Positions 14,537-20,940 of a stretch of 20,940 bases of DNA are shown piece by piece; position 1 is the first letter of the stretch; the number at the start of each line of letters is the position of its first letter. Below the pieces are notes generated by a model. The model was given only the letters and a program-made list of their open reading frames with translations, was not told the DNA's origin and searched no databases. The stretch comes from CAZNRY01 sp964575675. Its GTDB lineage: Bacteria; Eisenbacteria; RBG-16-71-46; CAIMUX01; VGJL01. The stretch is from contig CAZNRY010000055.1 in NCBI GenBank assembly GCA_964575675.1, positions 1 to 20,940 of the forward strand. The letters are read 5' to 3'. The position numbers and the translations under genes were made by a program.

Positions 14537-14567
14537 CTGGCACGGGTAGATCGCGAGGAGGAGGAGC

Positions 14568-15563
14568 ATGCTGCCATCCAGATCCATCGTCCTGTTGCCG
14601 GGCCTCTTGGGTCTCACGTTCGGTCTCGCTTCCGCCGCCAGCGGGCCGCTTCTCAGTATCTCCGCGAGGGAGGTCGATTTCGGCCAGATCGAGCAGTTCC
14701 AGACCGTTGACCGCCAAATCACTCTGGGCAACGAGGGAGACCTCCCCTTGCGGATCATCAAGGTCGAGTCTTCCTGCGGCTGTACGGTGGCCGTGCCGAG
14801 CGATTCCGTCGTTCTACCGGGCCGCGAGACGAAGCTCGACGTGGCGTTCAGTTCCAAGGACTCCAGCGGACCCCAAGAGAAGCGGGTCGTGCTGCGCACG
14901 AACGATCCGGCGGAGCCAAGCGTCACGATCATCGTGCGTGCCGACATCCGCGTCCTCGTGCGCTTGAGCGACGATCTTGTTCGGTTCGACCCGGTGAAGT
15001 TTGGCTCCACCGCGACGCGGAGGGTCCGCGTCTCCTCGGACAACCCCCCGGGTCTCGAGATCGCCAAGATCGAGGGGGGTGAGAAGTACGTCGAGACGAA
15101 GATGACGCGGGAGGACGCGGCCGGCGAATCGGTCATCTGGCTCGATCTGAAGGTCCGCGCCGATGCTCCTGCCGGCATCTTCCGGGAAACCATCGTCCTG
15201 AGCACATCGAAGCCGAAGCCGACCCGCACGAAGCTGACGGTCGCAGGATCGATCGTGAGCTACTTCATCGTTCCCGGGGAGGGACGCCTCAGGCTCGCGC
15301 CGGTCCGGGTCGGCCAGACCACGGACACATCGATCCTGATCACCTGCGACGGCTCGAAGCCCTACAAGCTCACCGAGGTCGACACCGGCATCCCCTATCT
15401 GAAGGGGGAGATCCTGCCGCGCAACGAGACATCGTTCGACCTGAAGATCACGCTGCTACCCGCGGCGAGCGAAGGGATGTTTCAGCAGCCGATCAAGGTC
15501 AAGACGACCGATCCCAATCAGCCGGTGATTCGTTTCGTGGTCCAAGGCGTGGTGAGGAATTAG
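14568..15563 (+). CDS. exported DUF1573-type Ig-like protein
   Basis: A 331-aa exported protein with an N-terminal signal peptide (1-23, GLASAASG). The first domain has the DUF1573 pattern: VDFGQIEQFQTVDRQITLGNEGD, then KVESSCGCT (65-73) and RTNDP. Two further beta-sandwich repeats follow, at about 125-235 and 236-331, the last with VKTTDPNQPVIRFVV. The Cys-Gly-Cys pair is characteristic of the family, whose molecular role is not established. The ATG has a very strong ribosome binding site (14555-14566). It is the first of three genes in the same direction. The rhodanese-like gene begins 36 nt after its stop. The paired cysteines here and in the third gene suggest periplasmic thiol chemistry or metal handling (inference). 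It may be a lipid-free periplasmic scaffold. Confidence 0.87.
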   Translation: MLPSRSIVLLPGLLGLTFGLASAASGPLLSISAREVDFGQIEQFQTVDRQITLGNEGDLPLRIIKVESSCGCTVAVPSDSVVLPGRETKLDVAFSSKDSSGPQEKRVVLRTNDPAEPSVTIIVRADIRVLVRLSDDLVRFDPVKFGSTATRRVRVSSDNPPGLEIAKIEGGEKYVETKMTREDAAGESVIWLDLKVRADAPAGIFRETIVLSTSKPKPTRTKLTVAGSIVSYFIVPGEGRLRLAPVRVGQTTDTSILITCDGSKPYKLTEVDTGIPYLKGEILPRNETSFDLKITLLPAASEGMFQQPIKVKTTDPNQPVIRFVVQGVVRN

Positions 15564-15599
15564 CACGTTTTCGGGCCGCATGTCCGCCTTGGGAGGTGG

Positions 15600-16136
15600 G
15601 TGCTGAAGCGCACGATCATCGAGACCCTTGTGATCGCCGCGATCGCCCTGGGCGCCGGGGCGATCGTCAACGGAACCCGCGAAGATCCTCTTCCGATGAA
15701 TCTCTGCGAAACATTCTACAGGATCGAATCGGGCGCGCGGCCGGTCCTCCTGCGCAGGGCGGCGCGCCTCTTCGAGGAGGGACGGGCGATCTTCCTCGAT
15801 GCACGGCCGGGCGAGCGCTTCGCCCTCGCGCAGATCGACGGGGCGCTCAACGTTCCGGCCGATCGTTGGCAAGATCTCTGTGCGGACGTCCTGCCCTGGA
15901 TCGAGGGGCAGAAGATCGTCGTCTATGCGGACGCCGGGGAAATCGATCCGGCTGACGACCTCGCCGGGTCGATTCTGGCCCGAGGGCAACCGCGGGACTC
16001 CGTTTTCATCTACATCGGGGGAATCGAGGAGTGGCGCGCCGCGGGGCTTCCCGTGCGCGAGGGGGTCAGCTCGGTCTTCGCCGTGGAGGGCGACTCCACG
16101 CCCGCTACCGAATCGGAACCGGAGCCGGTGCGATGA
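15600..16136 (+). CDS. membrane-anchored rhodanese-like protein, catalytic cysteine absent
   Basis: A 178-aa protein with one N-terminal membrane segment (about 5-23, IIETLVIAAIALGAGAIV) and a rhodanese-like domain facing the periplasm. Domain marks are FLDARPGERFALAQIDGALNVPAD (65-88) and IYIGGIEEWRAAGLPV (137-152). The active loop normally reads YC followed by a short glycine-rich turn. Here it is YADAGEIDPADDLA (109-122), putting Ala110 where the catalytic Cys is expected. It is therefore unlikely to be a sulfurtransferase by the usual mechanism and may bind a partner instead. The tail is acidic (TESEPEPVR). The start is GTG 15600, close behind GGGAGG (15591-15596); the spacing is short. 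It overlaps the MauE-like gene by ATGA. Confidence 0.8.
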   Translation: MLKRTIIETLVIAAIALGAGAIVNGTREDPLPMNLCETFYRIESGARPVLLRRAARLFEEGRAIFLDARPGERFALAQIDGALNVPADRWQDLCADVLPWIEGQKIVVYADAGEIDPADDLAGSILARGQPRDSVFIYIGGIEEWRAAGLPVREGVSSVFAVEGDSTPATESEPEPVR

Positions 16137-16570
16137 GACGATCGACGATTCTCTGGTCGCTCCGGCTCGGCCTTGCGGGACTCTATCTCTTCGCCGCAAT
16201 CCCGAAGATCATCGATCCCTGGAGTTTCGCCCGGGCGATCCACAACTTCCGGATTCTGCCGACCGCGGTGATCCCCCCCCTGTCCGTCTGGCTCCCGGTG
16301 TTCGAAGCCGTCGCGGCCGTCGCGGTCGCGACCGGGATCCTCTATCGCGGCGGCGTCCTCGCCCTCTCGGCGATGTCCGCGGTTTTCGCGCTTGGGATCT
16401 CCTCGGCGATGGTCCGCGGGCTCGACATCGACTGCGGTTGCTTCGGCTCGGCGGCCAACTCGAGGGCGAGCCTGGGACATCTCGCGCTGAACGCCGCATC
16501 CCTAGCGGCCGGGATCATTCTCCTTGCAGCCCGCGAGCAGAGGCGGCGAAGGCTTCCGCGGCGGACCTGA
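16133..16570 (+). CDS. MauE/DoxX-type redox-associated membrane protein
   Basis: A 145-aa integral membrane protein with about four hydrophobic helices (roughly 8-25, 48-70, 73-95 and 114-133). The conserved segment AAIPKIIDPWSFARAIHNFRILP (21-43) and the motif DIDCGCFGSA (98-107) identify the MauE/DoxX-like group. MauE itself is needed for maturation of methylamine dehydrogenase. The cysteine pair 101/103 suggests a disulfide role, but no methylamine dehydrogenase genes are present. The ATG at 16133 makes an ATGA overlap with the rhodanese stop, so an earlier in-frame start at 16031 is rejected. The basic C-terminus (EQRRRRLPRRT) lies in a 56-nt tail-to-tail overlap with the threonine aldolase gene. 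It probably works with the two upstream gene products in the envelope. Confidence 0.83.
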   Translation: MRRSTILWSLRLGLAGLYLFAAIPKIIDPWSFARAIHNFRILPTAVIPPLSVWLPVFEAVAAVAVATGILYRGGVLALSAMSAVFALGISSAMVRGLDIDCGCFGSAANSRASLGHLALNAASLAAGIILLAAREQRRRRLPRRT

Positions 16571-17567
16571 TCGCTTCATCGTCGACGTCGAGGTGGGTCA
16601 CCGCCCGCAGTGCGCTCGGTCCGAACGGGACGATCCGCACGCCGCGACGGGCCATCGCCTCGCACCATTGGCCGGGGGACCCGACCCTGACGCCGATCAC
16701 GATGATGTTCGTCTCAATCGATGCGGGGTCGATCGTGAGCTCGGGCAATTGCGCGAGCCGGCCGGCCAGCTCGCGCGCCCGCCGGTGATCGTCCGCGAGA
16801 CGCTCGCGATGGTGGTCCAGCGCGTGGAGGCAGGCCGCGGCCAGAATGCCCGACTGTCGCATCCCGCCCCCGAGGCGCTTGCGGACGTGCCGGGCCCGAT
16901 CAATGAATTCGCCGCTTCCGCAGAGGACCGAACCGACCGGGGCCCCGAGCCCCTTCGAGAAGCAGACCGAAACCGAATCGCAGCAATCCGCATAGCGCCG
17001 CTCCGCGATCCCCGAGGCGACCGAGGCATTCCAGAGACGAGCACCGTCCAGGTGGACGAGGATCCCCATCTCACGGGCGAGGGAGGCGGTCGCCTGCATC
17101 CCCTCGAGCGGCAAGACGCGCCCTCCGGCGCGGTTGTGGGTGTTCTCGAAGATGAGCAGCCGGCTGTCGCAAAAGTGAACGTCGCGTGGGCGCAAAGCTG
17201 AGCGGAGCGTCTCGACCGTGATCAGGCCGCCCTCGCCGGGCAGGGTTCGAACCTGCACGCCTGAGATGACGGCGGGGGCTCCGGCCTCGTAGAGGAAAAC
17301 GTGGCTCCTCTCCTCCAGGAGGATCTCATCGCCCGGCCTTGTGTGGACCGCGACGGCGATCTGATTGCCCATCGTTCCGCTCGCCACGAAGAGCCCCGCC
17401 TCCTTGCCGAGAAGCCGCGCGATCCTGACCTCCAGCTCCCGCACGGTCGGATCGTCGCCGAATACATCGTCCCCGACCTCCGCCTCGGCGATCGCCCGCC
17501 GCATCGCGGGGGTCGGCCGGGTCACCGTGTCGCTCCTCAAGTCAATCGGTCGCCGGATCTCGTTCAT
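16515..17567 (-). CDS. ltaE: L-threonine / L-allo-threonine aldolase
   Basis: A PLP enzyme cleaving threonine or allo-threonine to glycine and acetaldehyde. The 350-aa product begins RPIDLRSDTVTRPTPAMRRA, a hallmark of the family. It continues with VGDDVFGDDPTV (31-42), ASGTMGNQIA (62-71), ENTHNRAGG (141-149) and VHLDGARLWNA (171-181). VCFSKGLGAPVGSVL follows, with Schiff-base Lys205. Length matches the usual 335-350 aa. The start is ATG 17567, with GAGGA seven bases upstream. The frame opens further at 17705 without family sequence. It lies 58 nt downstream of the class IV aminotransferase on the same strand and may be cotranscribed. Its 3' end overlaps the convergent MauE-like gene. Low-specificity L-TA is most likely; stereopreference cannot be read. 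Confidence 0.93.
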   Translation of the reverse strand: MNEIRRPIDLRSDTVTRPTPAMRRAIAEAEVGDDVFGDDPTVRELEVRIARLLGKEAGLFVASGTMGNQIAVAVHTRPGDEILLEERSHVFLYEAGAPAVISGVQVRTLPGEGGLITVETLRSALRPRDVHFCDSRLLIFENTHNRAGGRVLPLEGMQATASLAREMGILVHLDGARLWNASVASGIAERRYADCCDSVSVCFSKGLGAPVGSVLCGSGEFIDRARHVRKRLGGGMRQSGILAAACLHALDHHRERLADDHRRARELAGRLAQLPELTIDPASIETNIIVIGVRVGSPGQWCEAMARRGVRIVPFGPSALRAVTHLDVDDEAIRSAAEAFAASARGLQGE

Positions 17568-17600
17568 GTCTCGGTCCTCGTTTCGGTTTCGGGCATTCGG

Positions 17601-17622
17601 CGTCCGGATCCCGGATCGGACG
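17601..17622 (-). other. hairpin in the gap between class IV aminotransferase and ltaE
   Basis: CGTCCG (17601-17606) pairs perfectly with CGGACG (17617-17622), and inner bases can pair further. It sits three bases after the aminotransferase stop (17626) on the minus strand. There is no T-run, so it is more likely a processing or attenuation structure than a strong terminator. Confidence 0.35.
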
Positions 17623-17625
17623 GGC

Positions 17626-18489
17626 TCAAGCCGTCTCGGCCGGATCGTCGTAGAGCCGGCGCAGGCCGGTGTGCAGGAGTCGCGAGATCTCGCCCCGTCT
17701 TCCATCGCCGACGATCGCTCCGTTGTAGCGCGTGACGCTCAAGACTTCCCAGGATGTGCTGGTCAGCATGATCTCGCTCGCGCCGAGCAGCGAGTCGGCA
17801 GGCTCCTCGACCTCCGCGATGGAGATCCCGAGCCCCCGCGCGACGGCCAGCACCTTGTCCCGCGTGATTCCGGGCAGGATTCCCACGCCGAGCGCGGGCG
17901 TGCGCAGAACGCGATCGCCTGCGTACCAGAAGAGGTTGCTATGGGCCCCCTCGGCGATATCCCCCCGTGGATTCAAGAGAATCCCCTCTGCCGCACCCGC
18001 CCGCACCGCTTCCCGCCTGGCCAGCAGGTTGTTCAACAGGTTGCTCGACTTGATCTCTGGATTGAGGCTCGCCACCCCGAGACGGCGAACGGAGACCAGG
18101 ATCGCGCTCACGCCCGTCTCGAACTCCGACTCCGAGAGATCCGCGAACGGCTCGATCGTGACGATCCAGCTCGGGGTGAAACCGGTCAGTTGATCCCGTC
18201 CGCCCTCCCCGCGTGTCACGATGATGCGGGCCCGGGCGTTCTGCAGCCCGTTGCGCCGCAGCAACTCCCCGAGGATGCGCAGCGGATCCGCGCGCTCGTC
18301 ATCGATCTCGATCTCGAGAAGGAACGCCGACCGGCGCAACCGCTGCAGATGGTCCCGCCAGAAGAGGATCTTCCCGCCGCGTGCGCGCAGCGTTTCGTAG
18401 ATCGAATCGCCGTAGAGGAATCCGCGGTCCATGACCGAGACGCGCGCTGCATCCTGCGGCACGTACTCCCCCTTGACGTGGTAGATCAC
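17626..18489 (-). CDS. class IV PLP aminotransferase (BCAT / D-amino-acid transaminase / ADC lyase superfamily)
   Basis: A cytosolic fold-type IV PLP enzyme of 287 aa. Visible are RVSVMDRGFLYGDSIYETLRA (16-36), WRDHLQRLRRSA (44-55) and LNPEIKSSNLLNNLLA with Schiff-base Lys147. GILLNPRGDIAEGAHSNLFW follows with PLP-N1 Glu180, then GILPGITR and ASEIMLTSTSWEV. Length matches D-alanine transaminase and bacterial BCAT. The GDSIYET phrase fits either, so the substrate stays open. The start is GTG 18489, with GGAGG four bases upstream and a GTGA overlap with the lipoprotein stop. The frame upstream of this start to 19374 is a shadow of the lipoprotein gene. It is the last coupled gene of an envelope-protein operon; if it makes or uses D-amino acids, a link to cell-wall or exported peptides is possible. 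Confidence 0.85.
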   Translation of the reverse strand: MIYHVKGEYVPQDAARVSVMDRGFLYGDSIYETLRARGGKILFWRDHLQRLRRSAFLLEIEIDDERADPLRILGELLRRNGLQNARARIIVTRGEGGRDQLTGFTPSWIVTIEPFADLSESEFETGVSAILVSVRRLGVASLNPEIKSSNLLNNLLARREAVRAGAAEGILLNPRGDIAEGAHSNLFWYAGDRVLRTPALGVGILPGITRDKVLAVARGLGISIAEVEEPADSLLGASEIMLTSTSWEVLSVTRYNGAIVGDGRRGEISRLLHTGLRRLYDDPAETA

Positions 18490-19739
18490 GGGGCCTCCGG
18501 TTCGTAGAGCAGATCCACCTTTACCGGGCGTCCGCCCAGAGGAACGGAGGTGAGAATCCGGCCGCTCAGATCGAGCGTGGACACCCCCTCCACGCCCGCC
18601 GCCCAGAGTCGTCCCCCCACCGGATCGAGCGTGATCCCGAGCACCTGAGGCAGGGCGACGAAGAGAACCTCCACGAGGTCTCGATCCAGGCGAACGACCC
18701 CGCCGCGTCCCGGATCGGCGACCCACACGCCCCCGTCTCCGTCCGGGCACAGATCCACCGGATCGAAAAAGACCTGCCCGCTCGACGGCCCTTCGTTCCC
18801 GAGGGGATCGAAAGACCGCAGACGACGGTCCAAGCGGTCGACGACCACGATTCGCTCCCTCGAAGCTTCGACGAGCGCGACGGGGCGCAGCAAGTCGTCG
18901 TACTGGGTCACGAGCTGGTCGTCCCGGTAGAAGCGAACCCTTCCCACGCCGCTCTCGAACCACCCCACGGCCCAAAGCCCGCCGTCCGCCGAGACGAGGA
19001 GGTCCTCCGTGTGAGACCCGGTGATGTCGTGCCAGCGGATCGTCCCATAGACGTCGCGCCTCTCGATCCTCCCGTCGCGGAACGAGGCGACCCAGATGTT
19101 CGCGCCGTCGCGCGAGACCGCGACCGTCCGCGCGCCATCCGATGGCCAGACCGACCGACGCCCACCGTCGGCGTCGTAGCGGGAAAGAGAACCTTCGAGG
19201 TATTCCGCCGTCCAGACGGTCGCGGTCGACGTATCCGCGGCGAGATCGAGAAACCATAGACCCGCATCGACCCGCCGAATCAGATCGCGGCCGTCGGGGG
19301 TGAGGCGCAGCAGGCCCCCTCCGTCCGCATCGGCGACCCAGGGGATCGCGCGCCCGGGCGTTGCCGCATCCCATGCGCTCGAGCGCTGGGCGCCGGTCGT
19401 CAGGCTCAGCGCGAGCCGGTACTCGTAGTCGACGCCGTTACGGACCGTCGCGTCGTTGAAGCTGCCGGCCGCGAGGTCGACCCCTCCGGGCGTGAGCCTG
19501 GTTTCGGGGCCGCCGGGAGCCTCGCGGCGATAGAGGTTGGCCTCGCGGATGCCCTCGAGTTCGATCGTGTCCCATTGCAGGGTGACCTCACGGTTGCCGG
19601 CGCGCGCATCGAGCAGCTCCGGCTCGCCGTGCGTGTCGGGGTTCCTCGGATCGAAAGGATTCGCCCGATCGCGCGCCTCGCACCCGCCGAGCGAGAGCAG
19701 TAGCGTGAGGAACCCCAAGAGGAATGCCGCATTCCTCAT
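18486..19739 (-). CDS. lipoprotein with FN3 domain and beta-propeller
   Basis: A 417-aa exported lipoprotein. The signal peptide (1-19) ends in lipobox LSLGGC with acylated Cys20. Glu at +2 is not an inner-membrane retention signal by the E. coli rule. NPFDPRNPD (27-35) follows directly, a stretch I associate loosely with lipoproteins of FCB-type candidate phyla. A fibronectin type III-like domain comes next (about 38-125). The rest is a repeated propeller of NHL/SMP-30 or two-component-sensor type, with blades such as PWVADADGGGLLRLTPDG, IWVASFRDGRIERRD, VWVADPGRGGVVRLD and LWAAGVEGVSTLD. ATG 19739 overlaps the PEGA-like gene stop by ATGA. The propeller probably binds a partner or glycan; no catalytic residues are evident. 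Confidence 0.84.
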   Translation of the reverse strand: MRNAAFLLGFLTLLLSLGGCEARDRANPFDPRNPDTHGEPELLDARAGNREVTLQWDTIELEGIREANLYRREAPGGPETRLTPGGVDLAAGSFNDATVRNGVDYEYRLALSLTTGAQRSSAWDAATPGRAIPWVADADGGGLLRLTPDGRDLIRRVDAGLWFLDLAADTSTATVWTAEYLEGSLSRYDADGGRRSVWPSDGARTVAVSRDGANIWVASFRDGRIERRDVYGTIRWHDITGSHTEDLLVSADGGLWAVGWFESGVGRVRFYRDDQLVTQYDDLLRPVALVEASRERIVVVDRLDRRLRSFDPLGNEGPSSGQVFFDPVDLCPDGDGGVWVADPGRGGVVRLDRDLVEVLFVALPQVLGITLDPVGGRLWAAGVEGVSTLDLSGRILTSVPLGGRPVKVDLLYEPEAP

Positions 19740-20641
19740 CGGCCACTCCCCTCGCCGGGCCCGACCCGCCGGAGAAGAGTCCCGCCTTCGCTCCGGAGTC
19801 CAGTCGGATCGTCGGCCCATCGCTCCTGGGAATCTCGTCCCTCCCACCTCGCCCCTGCTTCCCGAACGGTCTCGGACTTCTCGGGGAAGATCCACGCGAT
19901 GATCATGGTCGCGAGCGCTACCTCCGCGCCGACCCAGAGAGTGGTCGACAGCGCGTCCCGATCGCGGGCTTCGCTGTAGTACCTCTCGATCCTGGCCGGA
20001 TCGGCGGCCGAGAGGTACTTCTCGTACGATCGATCGGCCGCGTGCTCCGCAGCCGTCGCCCCGATCGCGAGGCCGCAGGCAAGAACCGGCGTGCCGTACT
20101 TCCCGAGCCGGCGCAGCAGGGATTTCCCCGGCTCCGGCGATCGGTCGAGCGCCGACCGGCTTCCAGCCCAAGTCCAGGAGCCGCGCGCGAGCAGCGACTC
20201 GGGCGGCACGCGGACGGCTCCCCCCGGCGCCTGCAGGCGGAGCCGCCCGAGATCTTCGGGAAGCAGGCGAAGTTCACACGGCGTTTCCCCGAGCTTCCTC
20301 ACTCCTCGCATCACCGCAAGCCCGATTGGACGGCTGCGGATCGAGAAGCTCCTGCCGAGCCGCAGCGCGAGCCGCAGCGTCTCCCCCTCCGCGGCATGAA
20401 GCAGCGTATCGATCGCCGGCGCGCGCCACAGGACGGAATCGGATCTCTCCGCAAGCCGCAGCAGCGTCGTTCCCTCCCCGATCTCGGCCGAGAGTGGGGT
20501 CCGGCCGAGATAGCGGTCGTTGCCCCAGGCATCGACCCCGGCAGGGTCCGTGGAGAGTTCAAGCCGCCCCCCCGCCCCGGCGGTCGAGGCTAGGAAGAGG
20601 AGCGCCGCCCATGCGATCGGCAGGCTGGAGGCTCGACTCAT
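19736..20641 (-). CDS. PEGA-like exported membrane protein
   Basis: A 301-aa protein with a signal peptide (1-24, AALLFLASTAGAG). Two PEGA-like beta repeats follow: GRLELSTDPAGVDAWGNDRYLGRTPL (25-50) and SFSIRSRPIGLAVMRGVRKLGETPCEL (98-124). Each has the S.P.g..v...g..lG.TP pattern. Two hydrophobic segments (about 183-198 and 231-252) flank a charged loop, SYEKYLSAADPARIERYYSEARDRD. That loop resembles small membrane domains often found behind PEGA or TPR regions in FCB bacteria. The tail is charged. The ATG at 20641 makes an ATGA overlap with the propeller gene upstream, and its stop overlaps the lipoprotein ATG. PEGA domains are usually surface or peptidoglycan-proximal; the function of this protein is unknown. 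Confidence 0.75.
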   Translation of the reverse strand: MSRASSLPIAWAALLFLASTAGAGGRLELSTDPAGVDAWGNDRYLGRTPLSAEIGEGTTLLRLAERSDSVLWRAPAIDTLLHAAEGETLRLALRLGRSFSIRSRPIGLAVMRGVRKLGETPCELRLLPEDLGRLRLQAPGGAVRVPPESLLARGSWTWAGSRSALDRSPEPGKSLLRRLGKYGTPVLACGLAIGATAAEHAADRSYEKYLSAADPARIERYYSEARDRDALSTTLWVGAEVALATMIIAWIFPEKSETVREAGARWEGRDSQERWADDPTGLRSEGGTLLRRVGPGEGSGR

Positions 20642-20940
20642 GATGGCCGATCGAGGCGGTAGACCATCACCCGCCCCCTCTCGTCGACGAGAGCCAGATA
20701 GTCGCGATTCGCGGCCGGGGGAAGGAAGACCGATGCGCGGAGCTTCAGGTCCCAAGCATCGATCCCACGAGCCCGCGTGAGCGCCAGAACGCGTCCTCCC
20801 AGGGCGGGGACGACCCACCAGTCGCCCCATGCGATTGCGCCGCACGAGTCGGTCCCGGCCGTCTCCCGCTCCCAGCCGCGATCGAGCGCGGGAAGCGGGA
20901 ACGTCCCGACTCCCGCCCCCGCCGCAACGGTCCCCATCGC
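20638..20940 (-). CDS. PQQ-type beta-propeller protein (partial, N-terminus beyond window)
   Basis: The frame is open to the right edge; only the last 100 residues are visible. They contain blade-like repeats: GAIAWGDWWVVPALGGRVLALTRARGIDAWDLKL and then PPAANRDYLALVDERGRVMVYRL. This is the pattern of PQQ-like/BamB-type propeller blades, with alternating small and aromatic residues and a G.v.al...G...W core. The methionine at 20937 is internal, since the reading frame continues through the window edge. Its stop overlaps the PEGA-like ATG by ATGA. It is the most upstream visible gene of a four-gene envelope operon. Whether it is BamB-like, an enzyme or a sensor cannot be judged from this fragment. 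Confidence 0.65.
   Translation of the reverse strand, partial: AMGTVAAGAGVGTFPLPALDRGWERETAGTDSCGAIAWGDWWVVPALGGRVLALTRARGIDAWDLKLRASVFLPPAANRDYLALVDERGRVMVYRLDRPS

Noticed and set aside
14539..14557. TGGCACG resembling the -24 part of a sigma54 promoter before the DUF1573 gene
   Set aside because: The required GC at the -12 position is missing at the correct spacing.
18490..19374. An N-terminal extension of the class IV aminotransferase to 582 residues
   Set aside because: The extension is the lipoprotein gene read out of phase. GTG 18489 has GGAGG and begins at the family's natural N-terminus.
1..20940. tRNA, rRNA, CRISPR arrays, insertion sequences, long direct repeats, attachment sites
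   Set aside because: I looked for cloverleaf arms, regularly spaced repeats, transposase or integrase motifs and terminal inverted repeats while reading, and found none I could support.

Overview
The window is compact, GC-rich bacterial chromosome with no stretch over about 300 bases lacking a gene. It holds 17 protein-coding genes, two cut by the window edges. No RNA gene, CRISPR array, insertion sequence or phage gene was seen. Secreted subtilases end in a FlgD/T9SS-like 'PNP...G.R.RTLA' domain, one lipoprotein has an 'NPFDP' stretch just after its lipobox, and PEGA-like and beta-propeller envelope proteins are present. This suggests a Gram-negative member of the FCB-type candidate phyla, with Candidatus Eisenbacteria the best guess. 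That assignment is inference from protein style only.

Region 1 (1-4756) is a nucleoside and base salvage island. On the minus strand hpt, a deoxynucleoside kinase, udk and tdk follow one another, each pair overlapping by ATGA. Reading away from them on the plus strand are a 5'-deoxyadenosine/S-adenosylhomocysteine-type deaminase with a TTG start and adenosine deaminase, overlapping by 22 nt. Together they would return purine bases, nucleosides and radical-SAM/methylation by-products to the nucleotide pool. Region 2 (4878-8174) has a degenerate MobA/MocA-like nucleotidyltransferase joined by GTGA to a HAD phosphatase. The phosphatase converges on, and overlaps, an ABC-F ribosome-associated ATPase.

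Region 3 (8412-14285) has two large secreted subtilisin-family proteases of different subfamilies facing each other, with stop codons 43 nt apart. Both end in the same kind of C-terminal domain. The second is translationally coupled to a class I/II aminotransferase. Region 4 (14568-16570) is a plus-strand trio: a DUF1573 exported protein, a membrane-anchored rhodanese-like protein lacking the expected active-site cysteine, and a MauE/DoxX-type membrane protein with a CGCFG motif. This looks like an envelope thiol or maturation module and is the best candidate for an under-described system here.

Region 5 (16515-20940, minus strand) reads from the right edge: a PQQ-type propeller protein (partial), a PEGA-like membrane protein, an FN3 plus propeller lipoprotein, and a class IV aminotransferase, all coupled by 4-nt overlaps. 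An L-threonine aldolase follows after a 58-nt gap. Exported proteolysis and sensing proteins are repeatedly coupled to PLP enzymes of amino-acid metabolism, which would fit a protein-scavenging lifestyle (inference).
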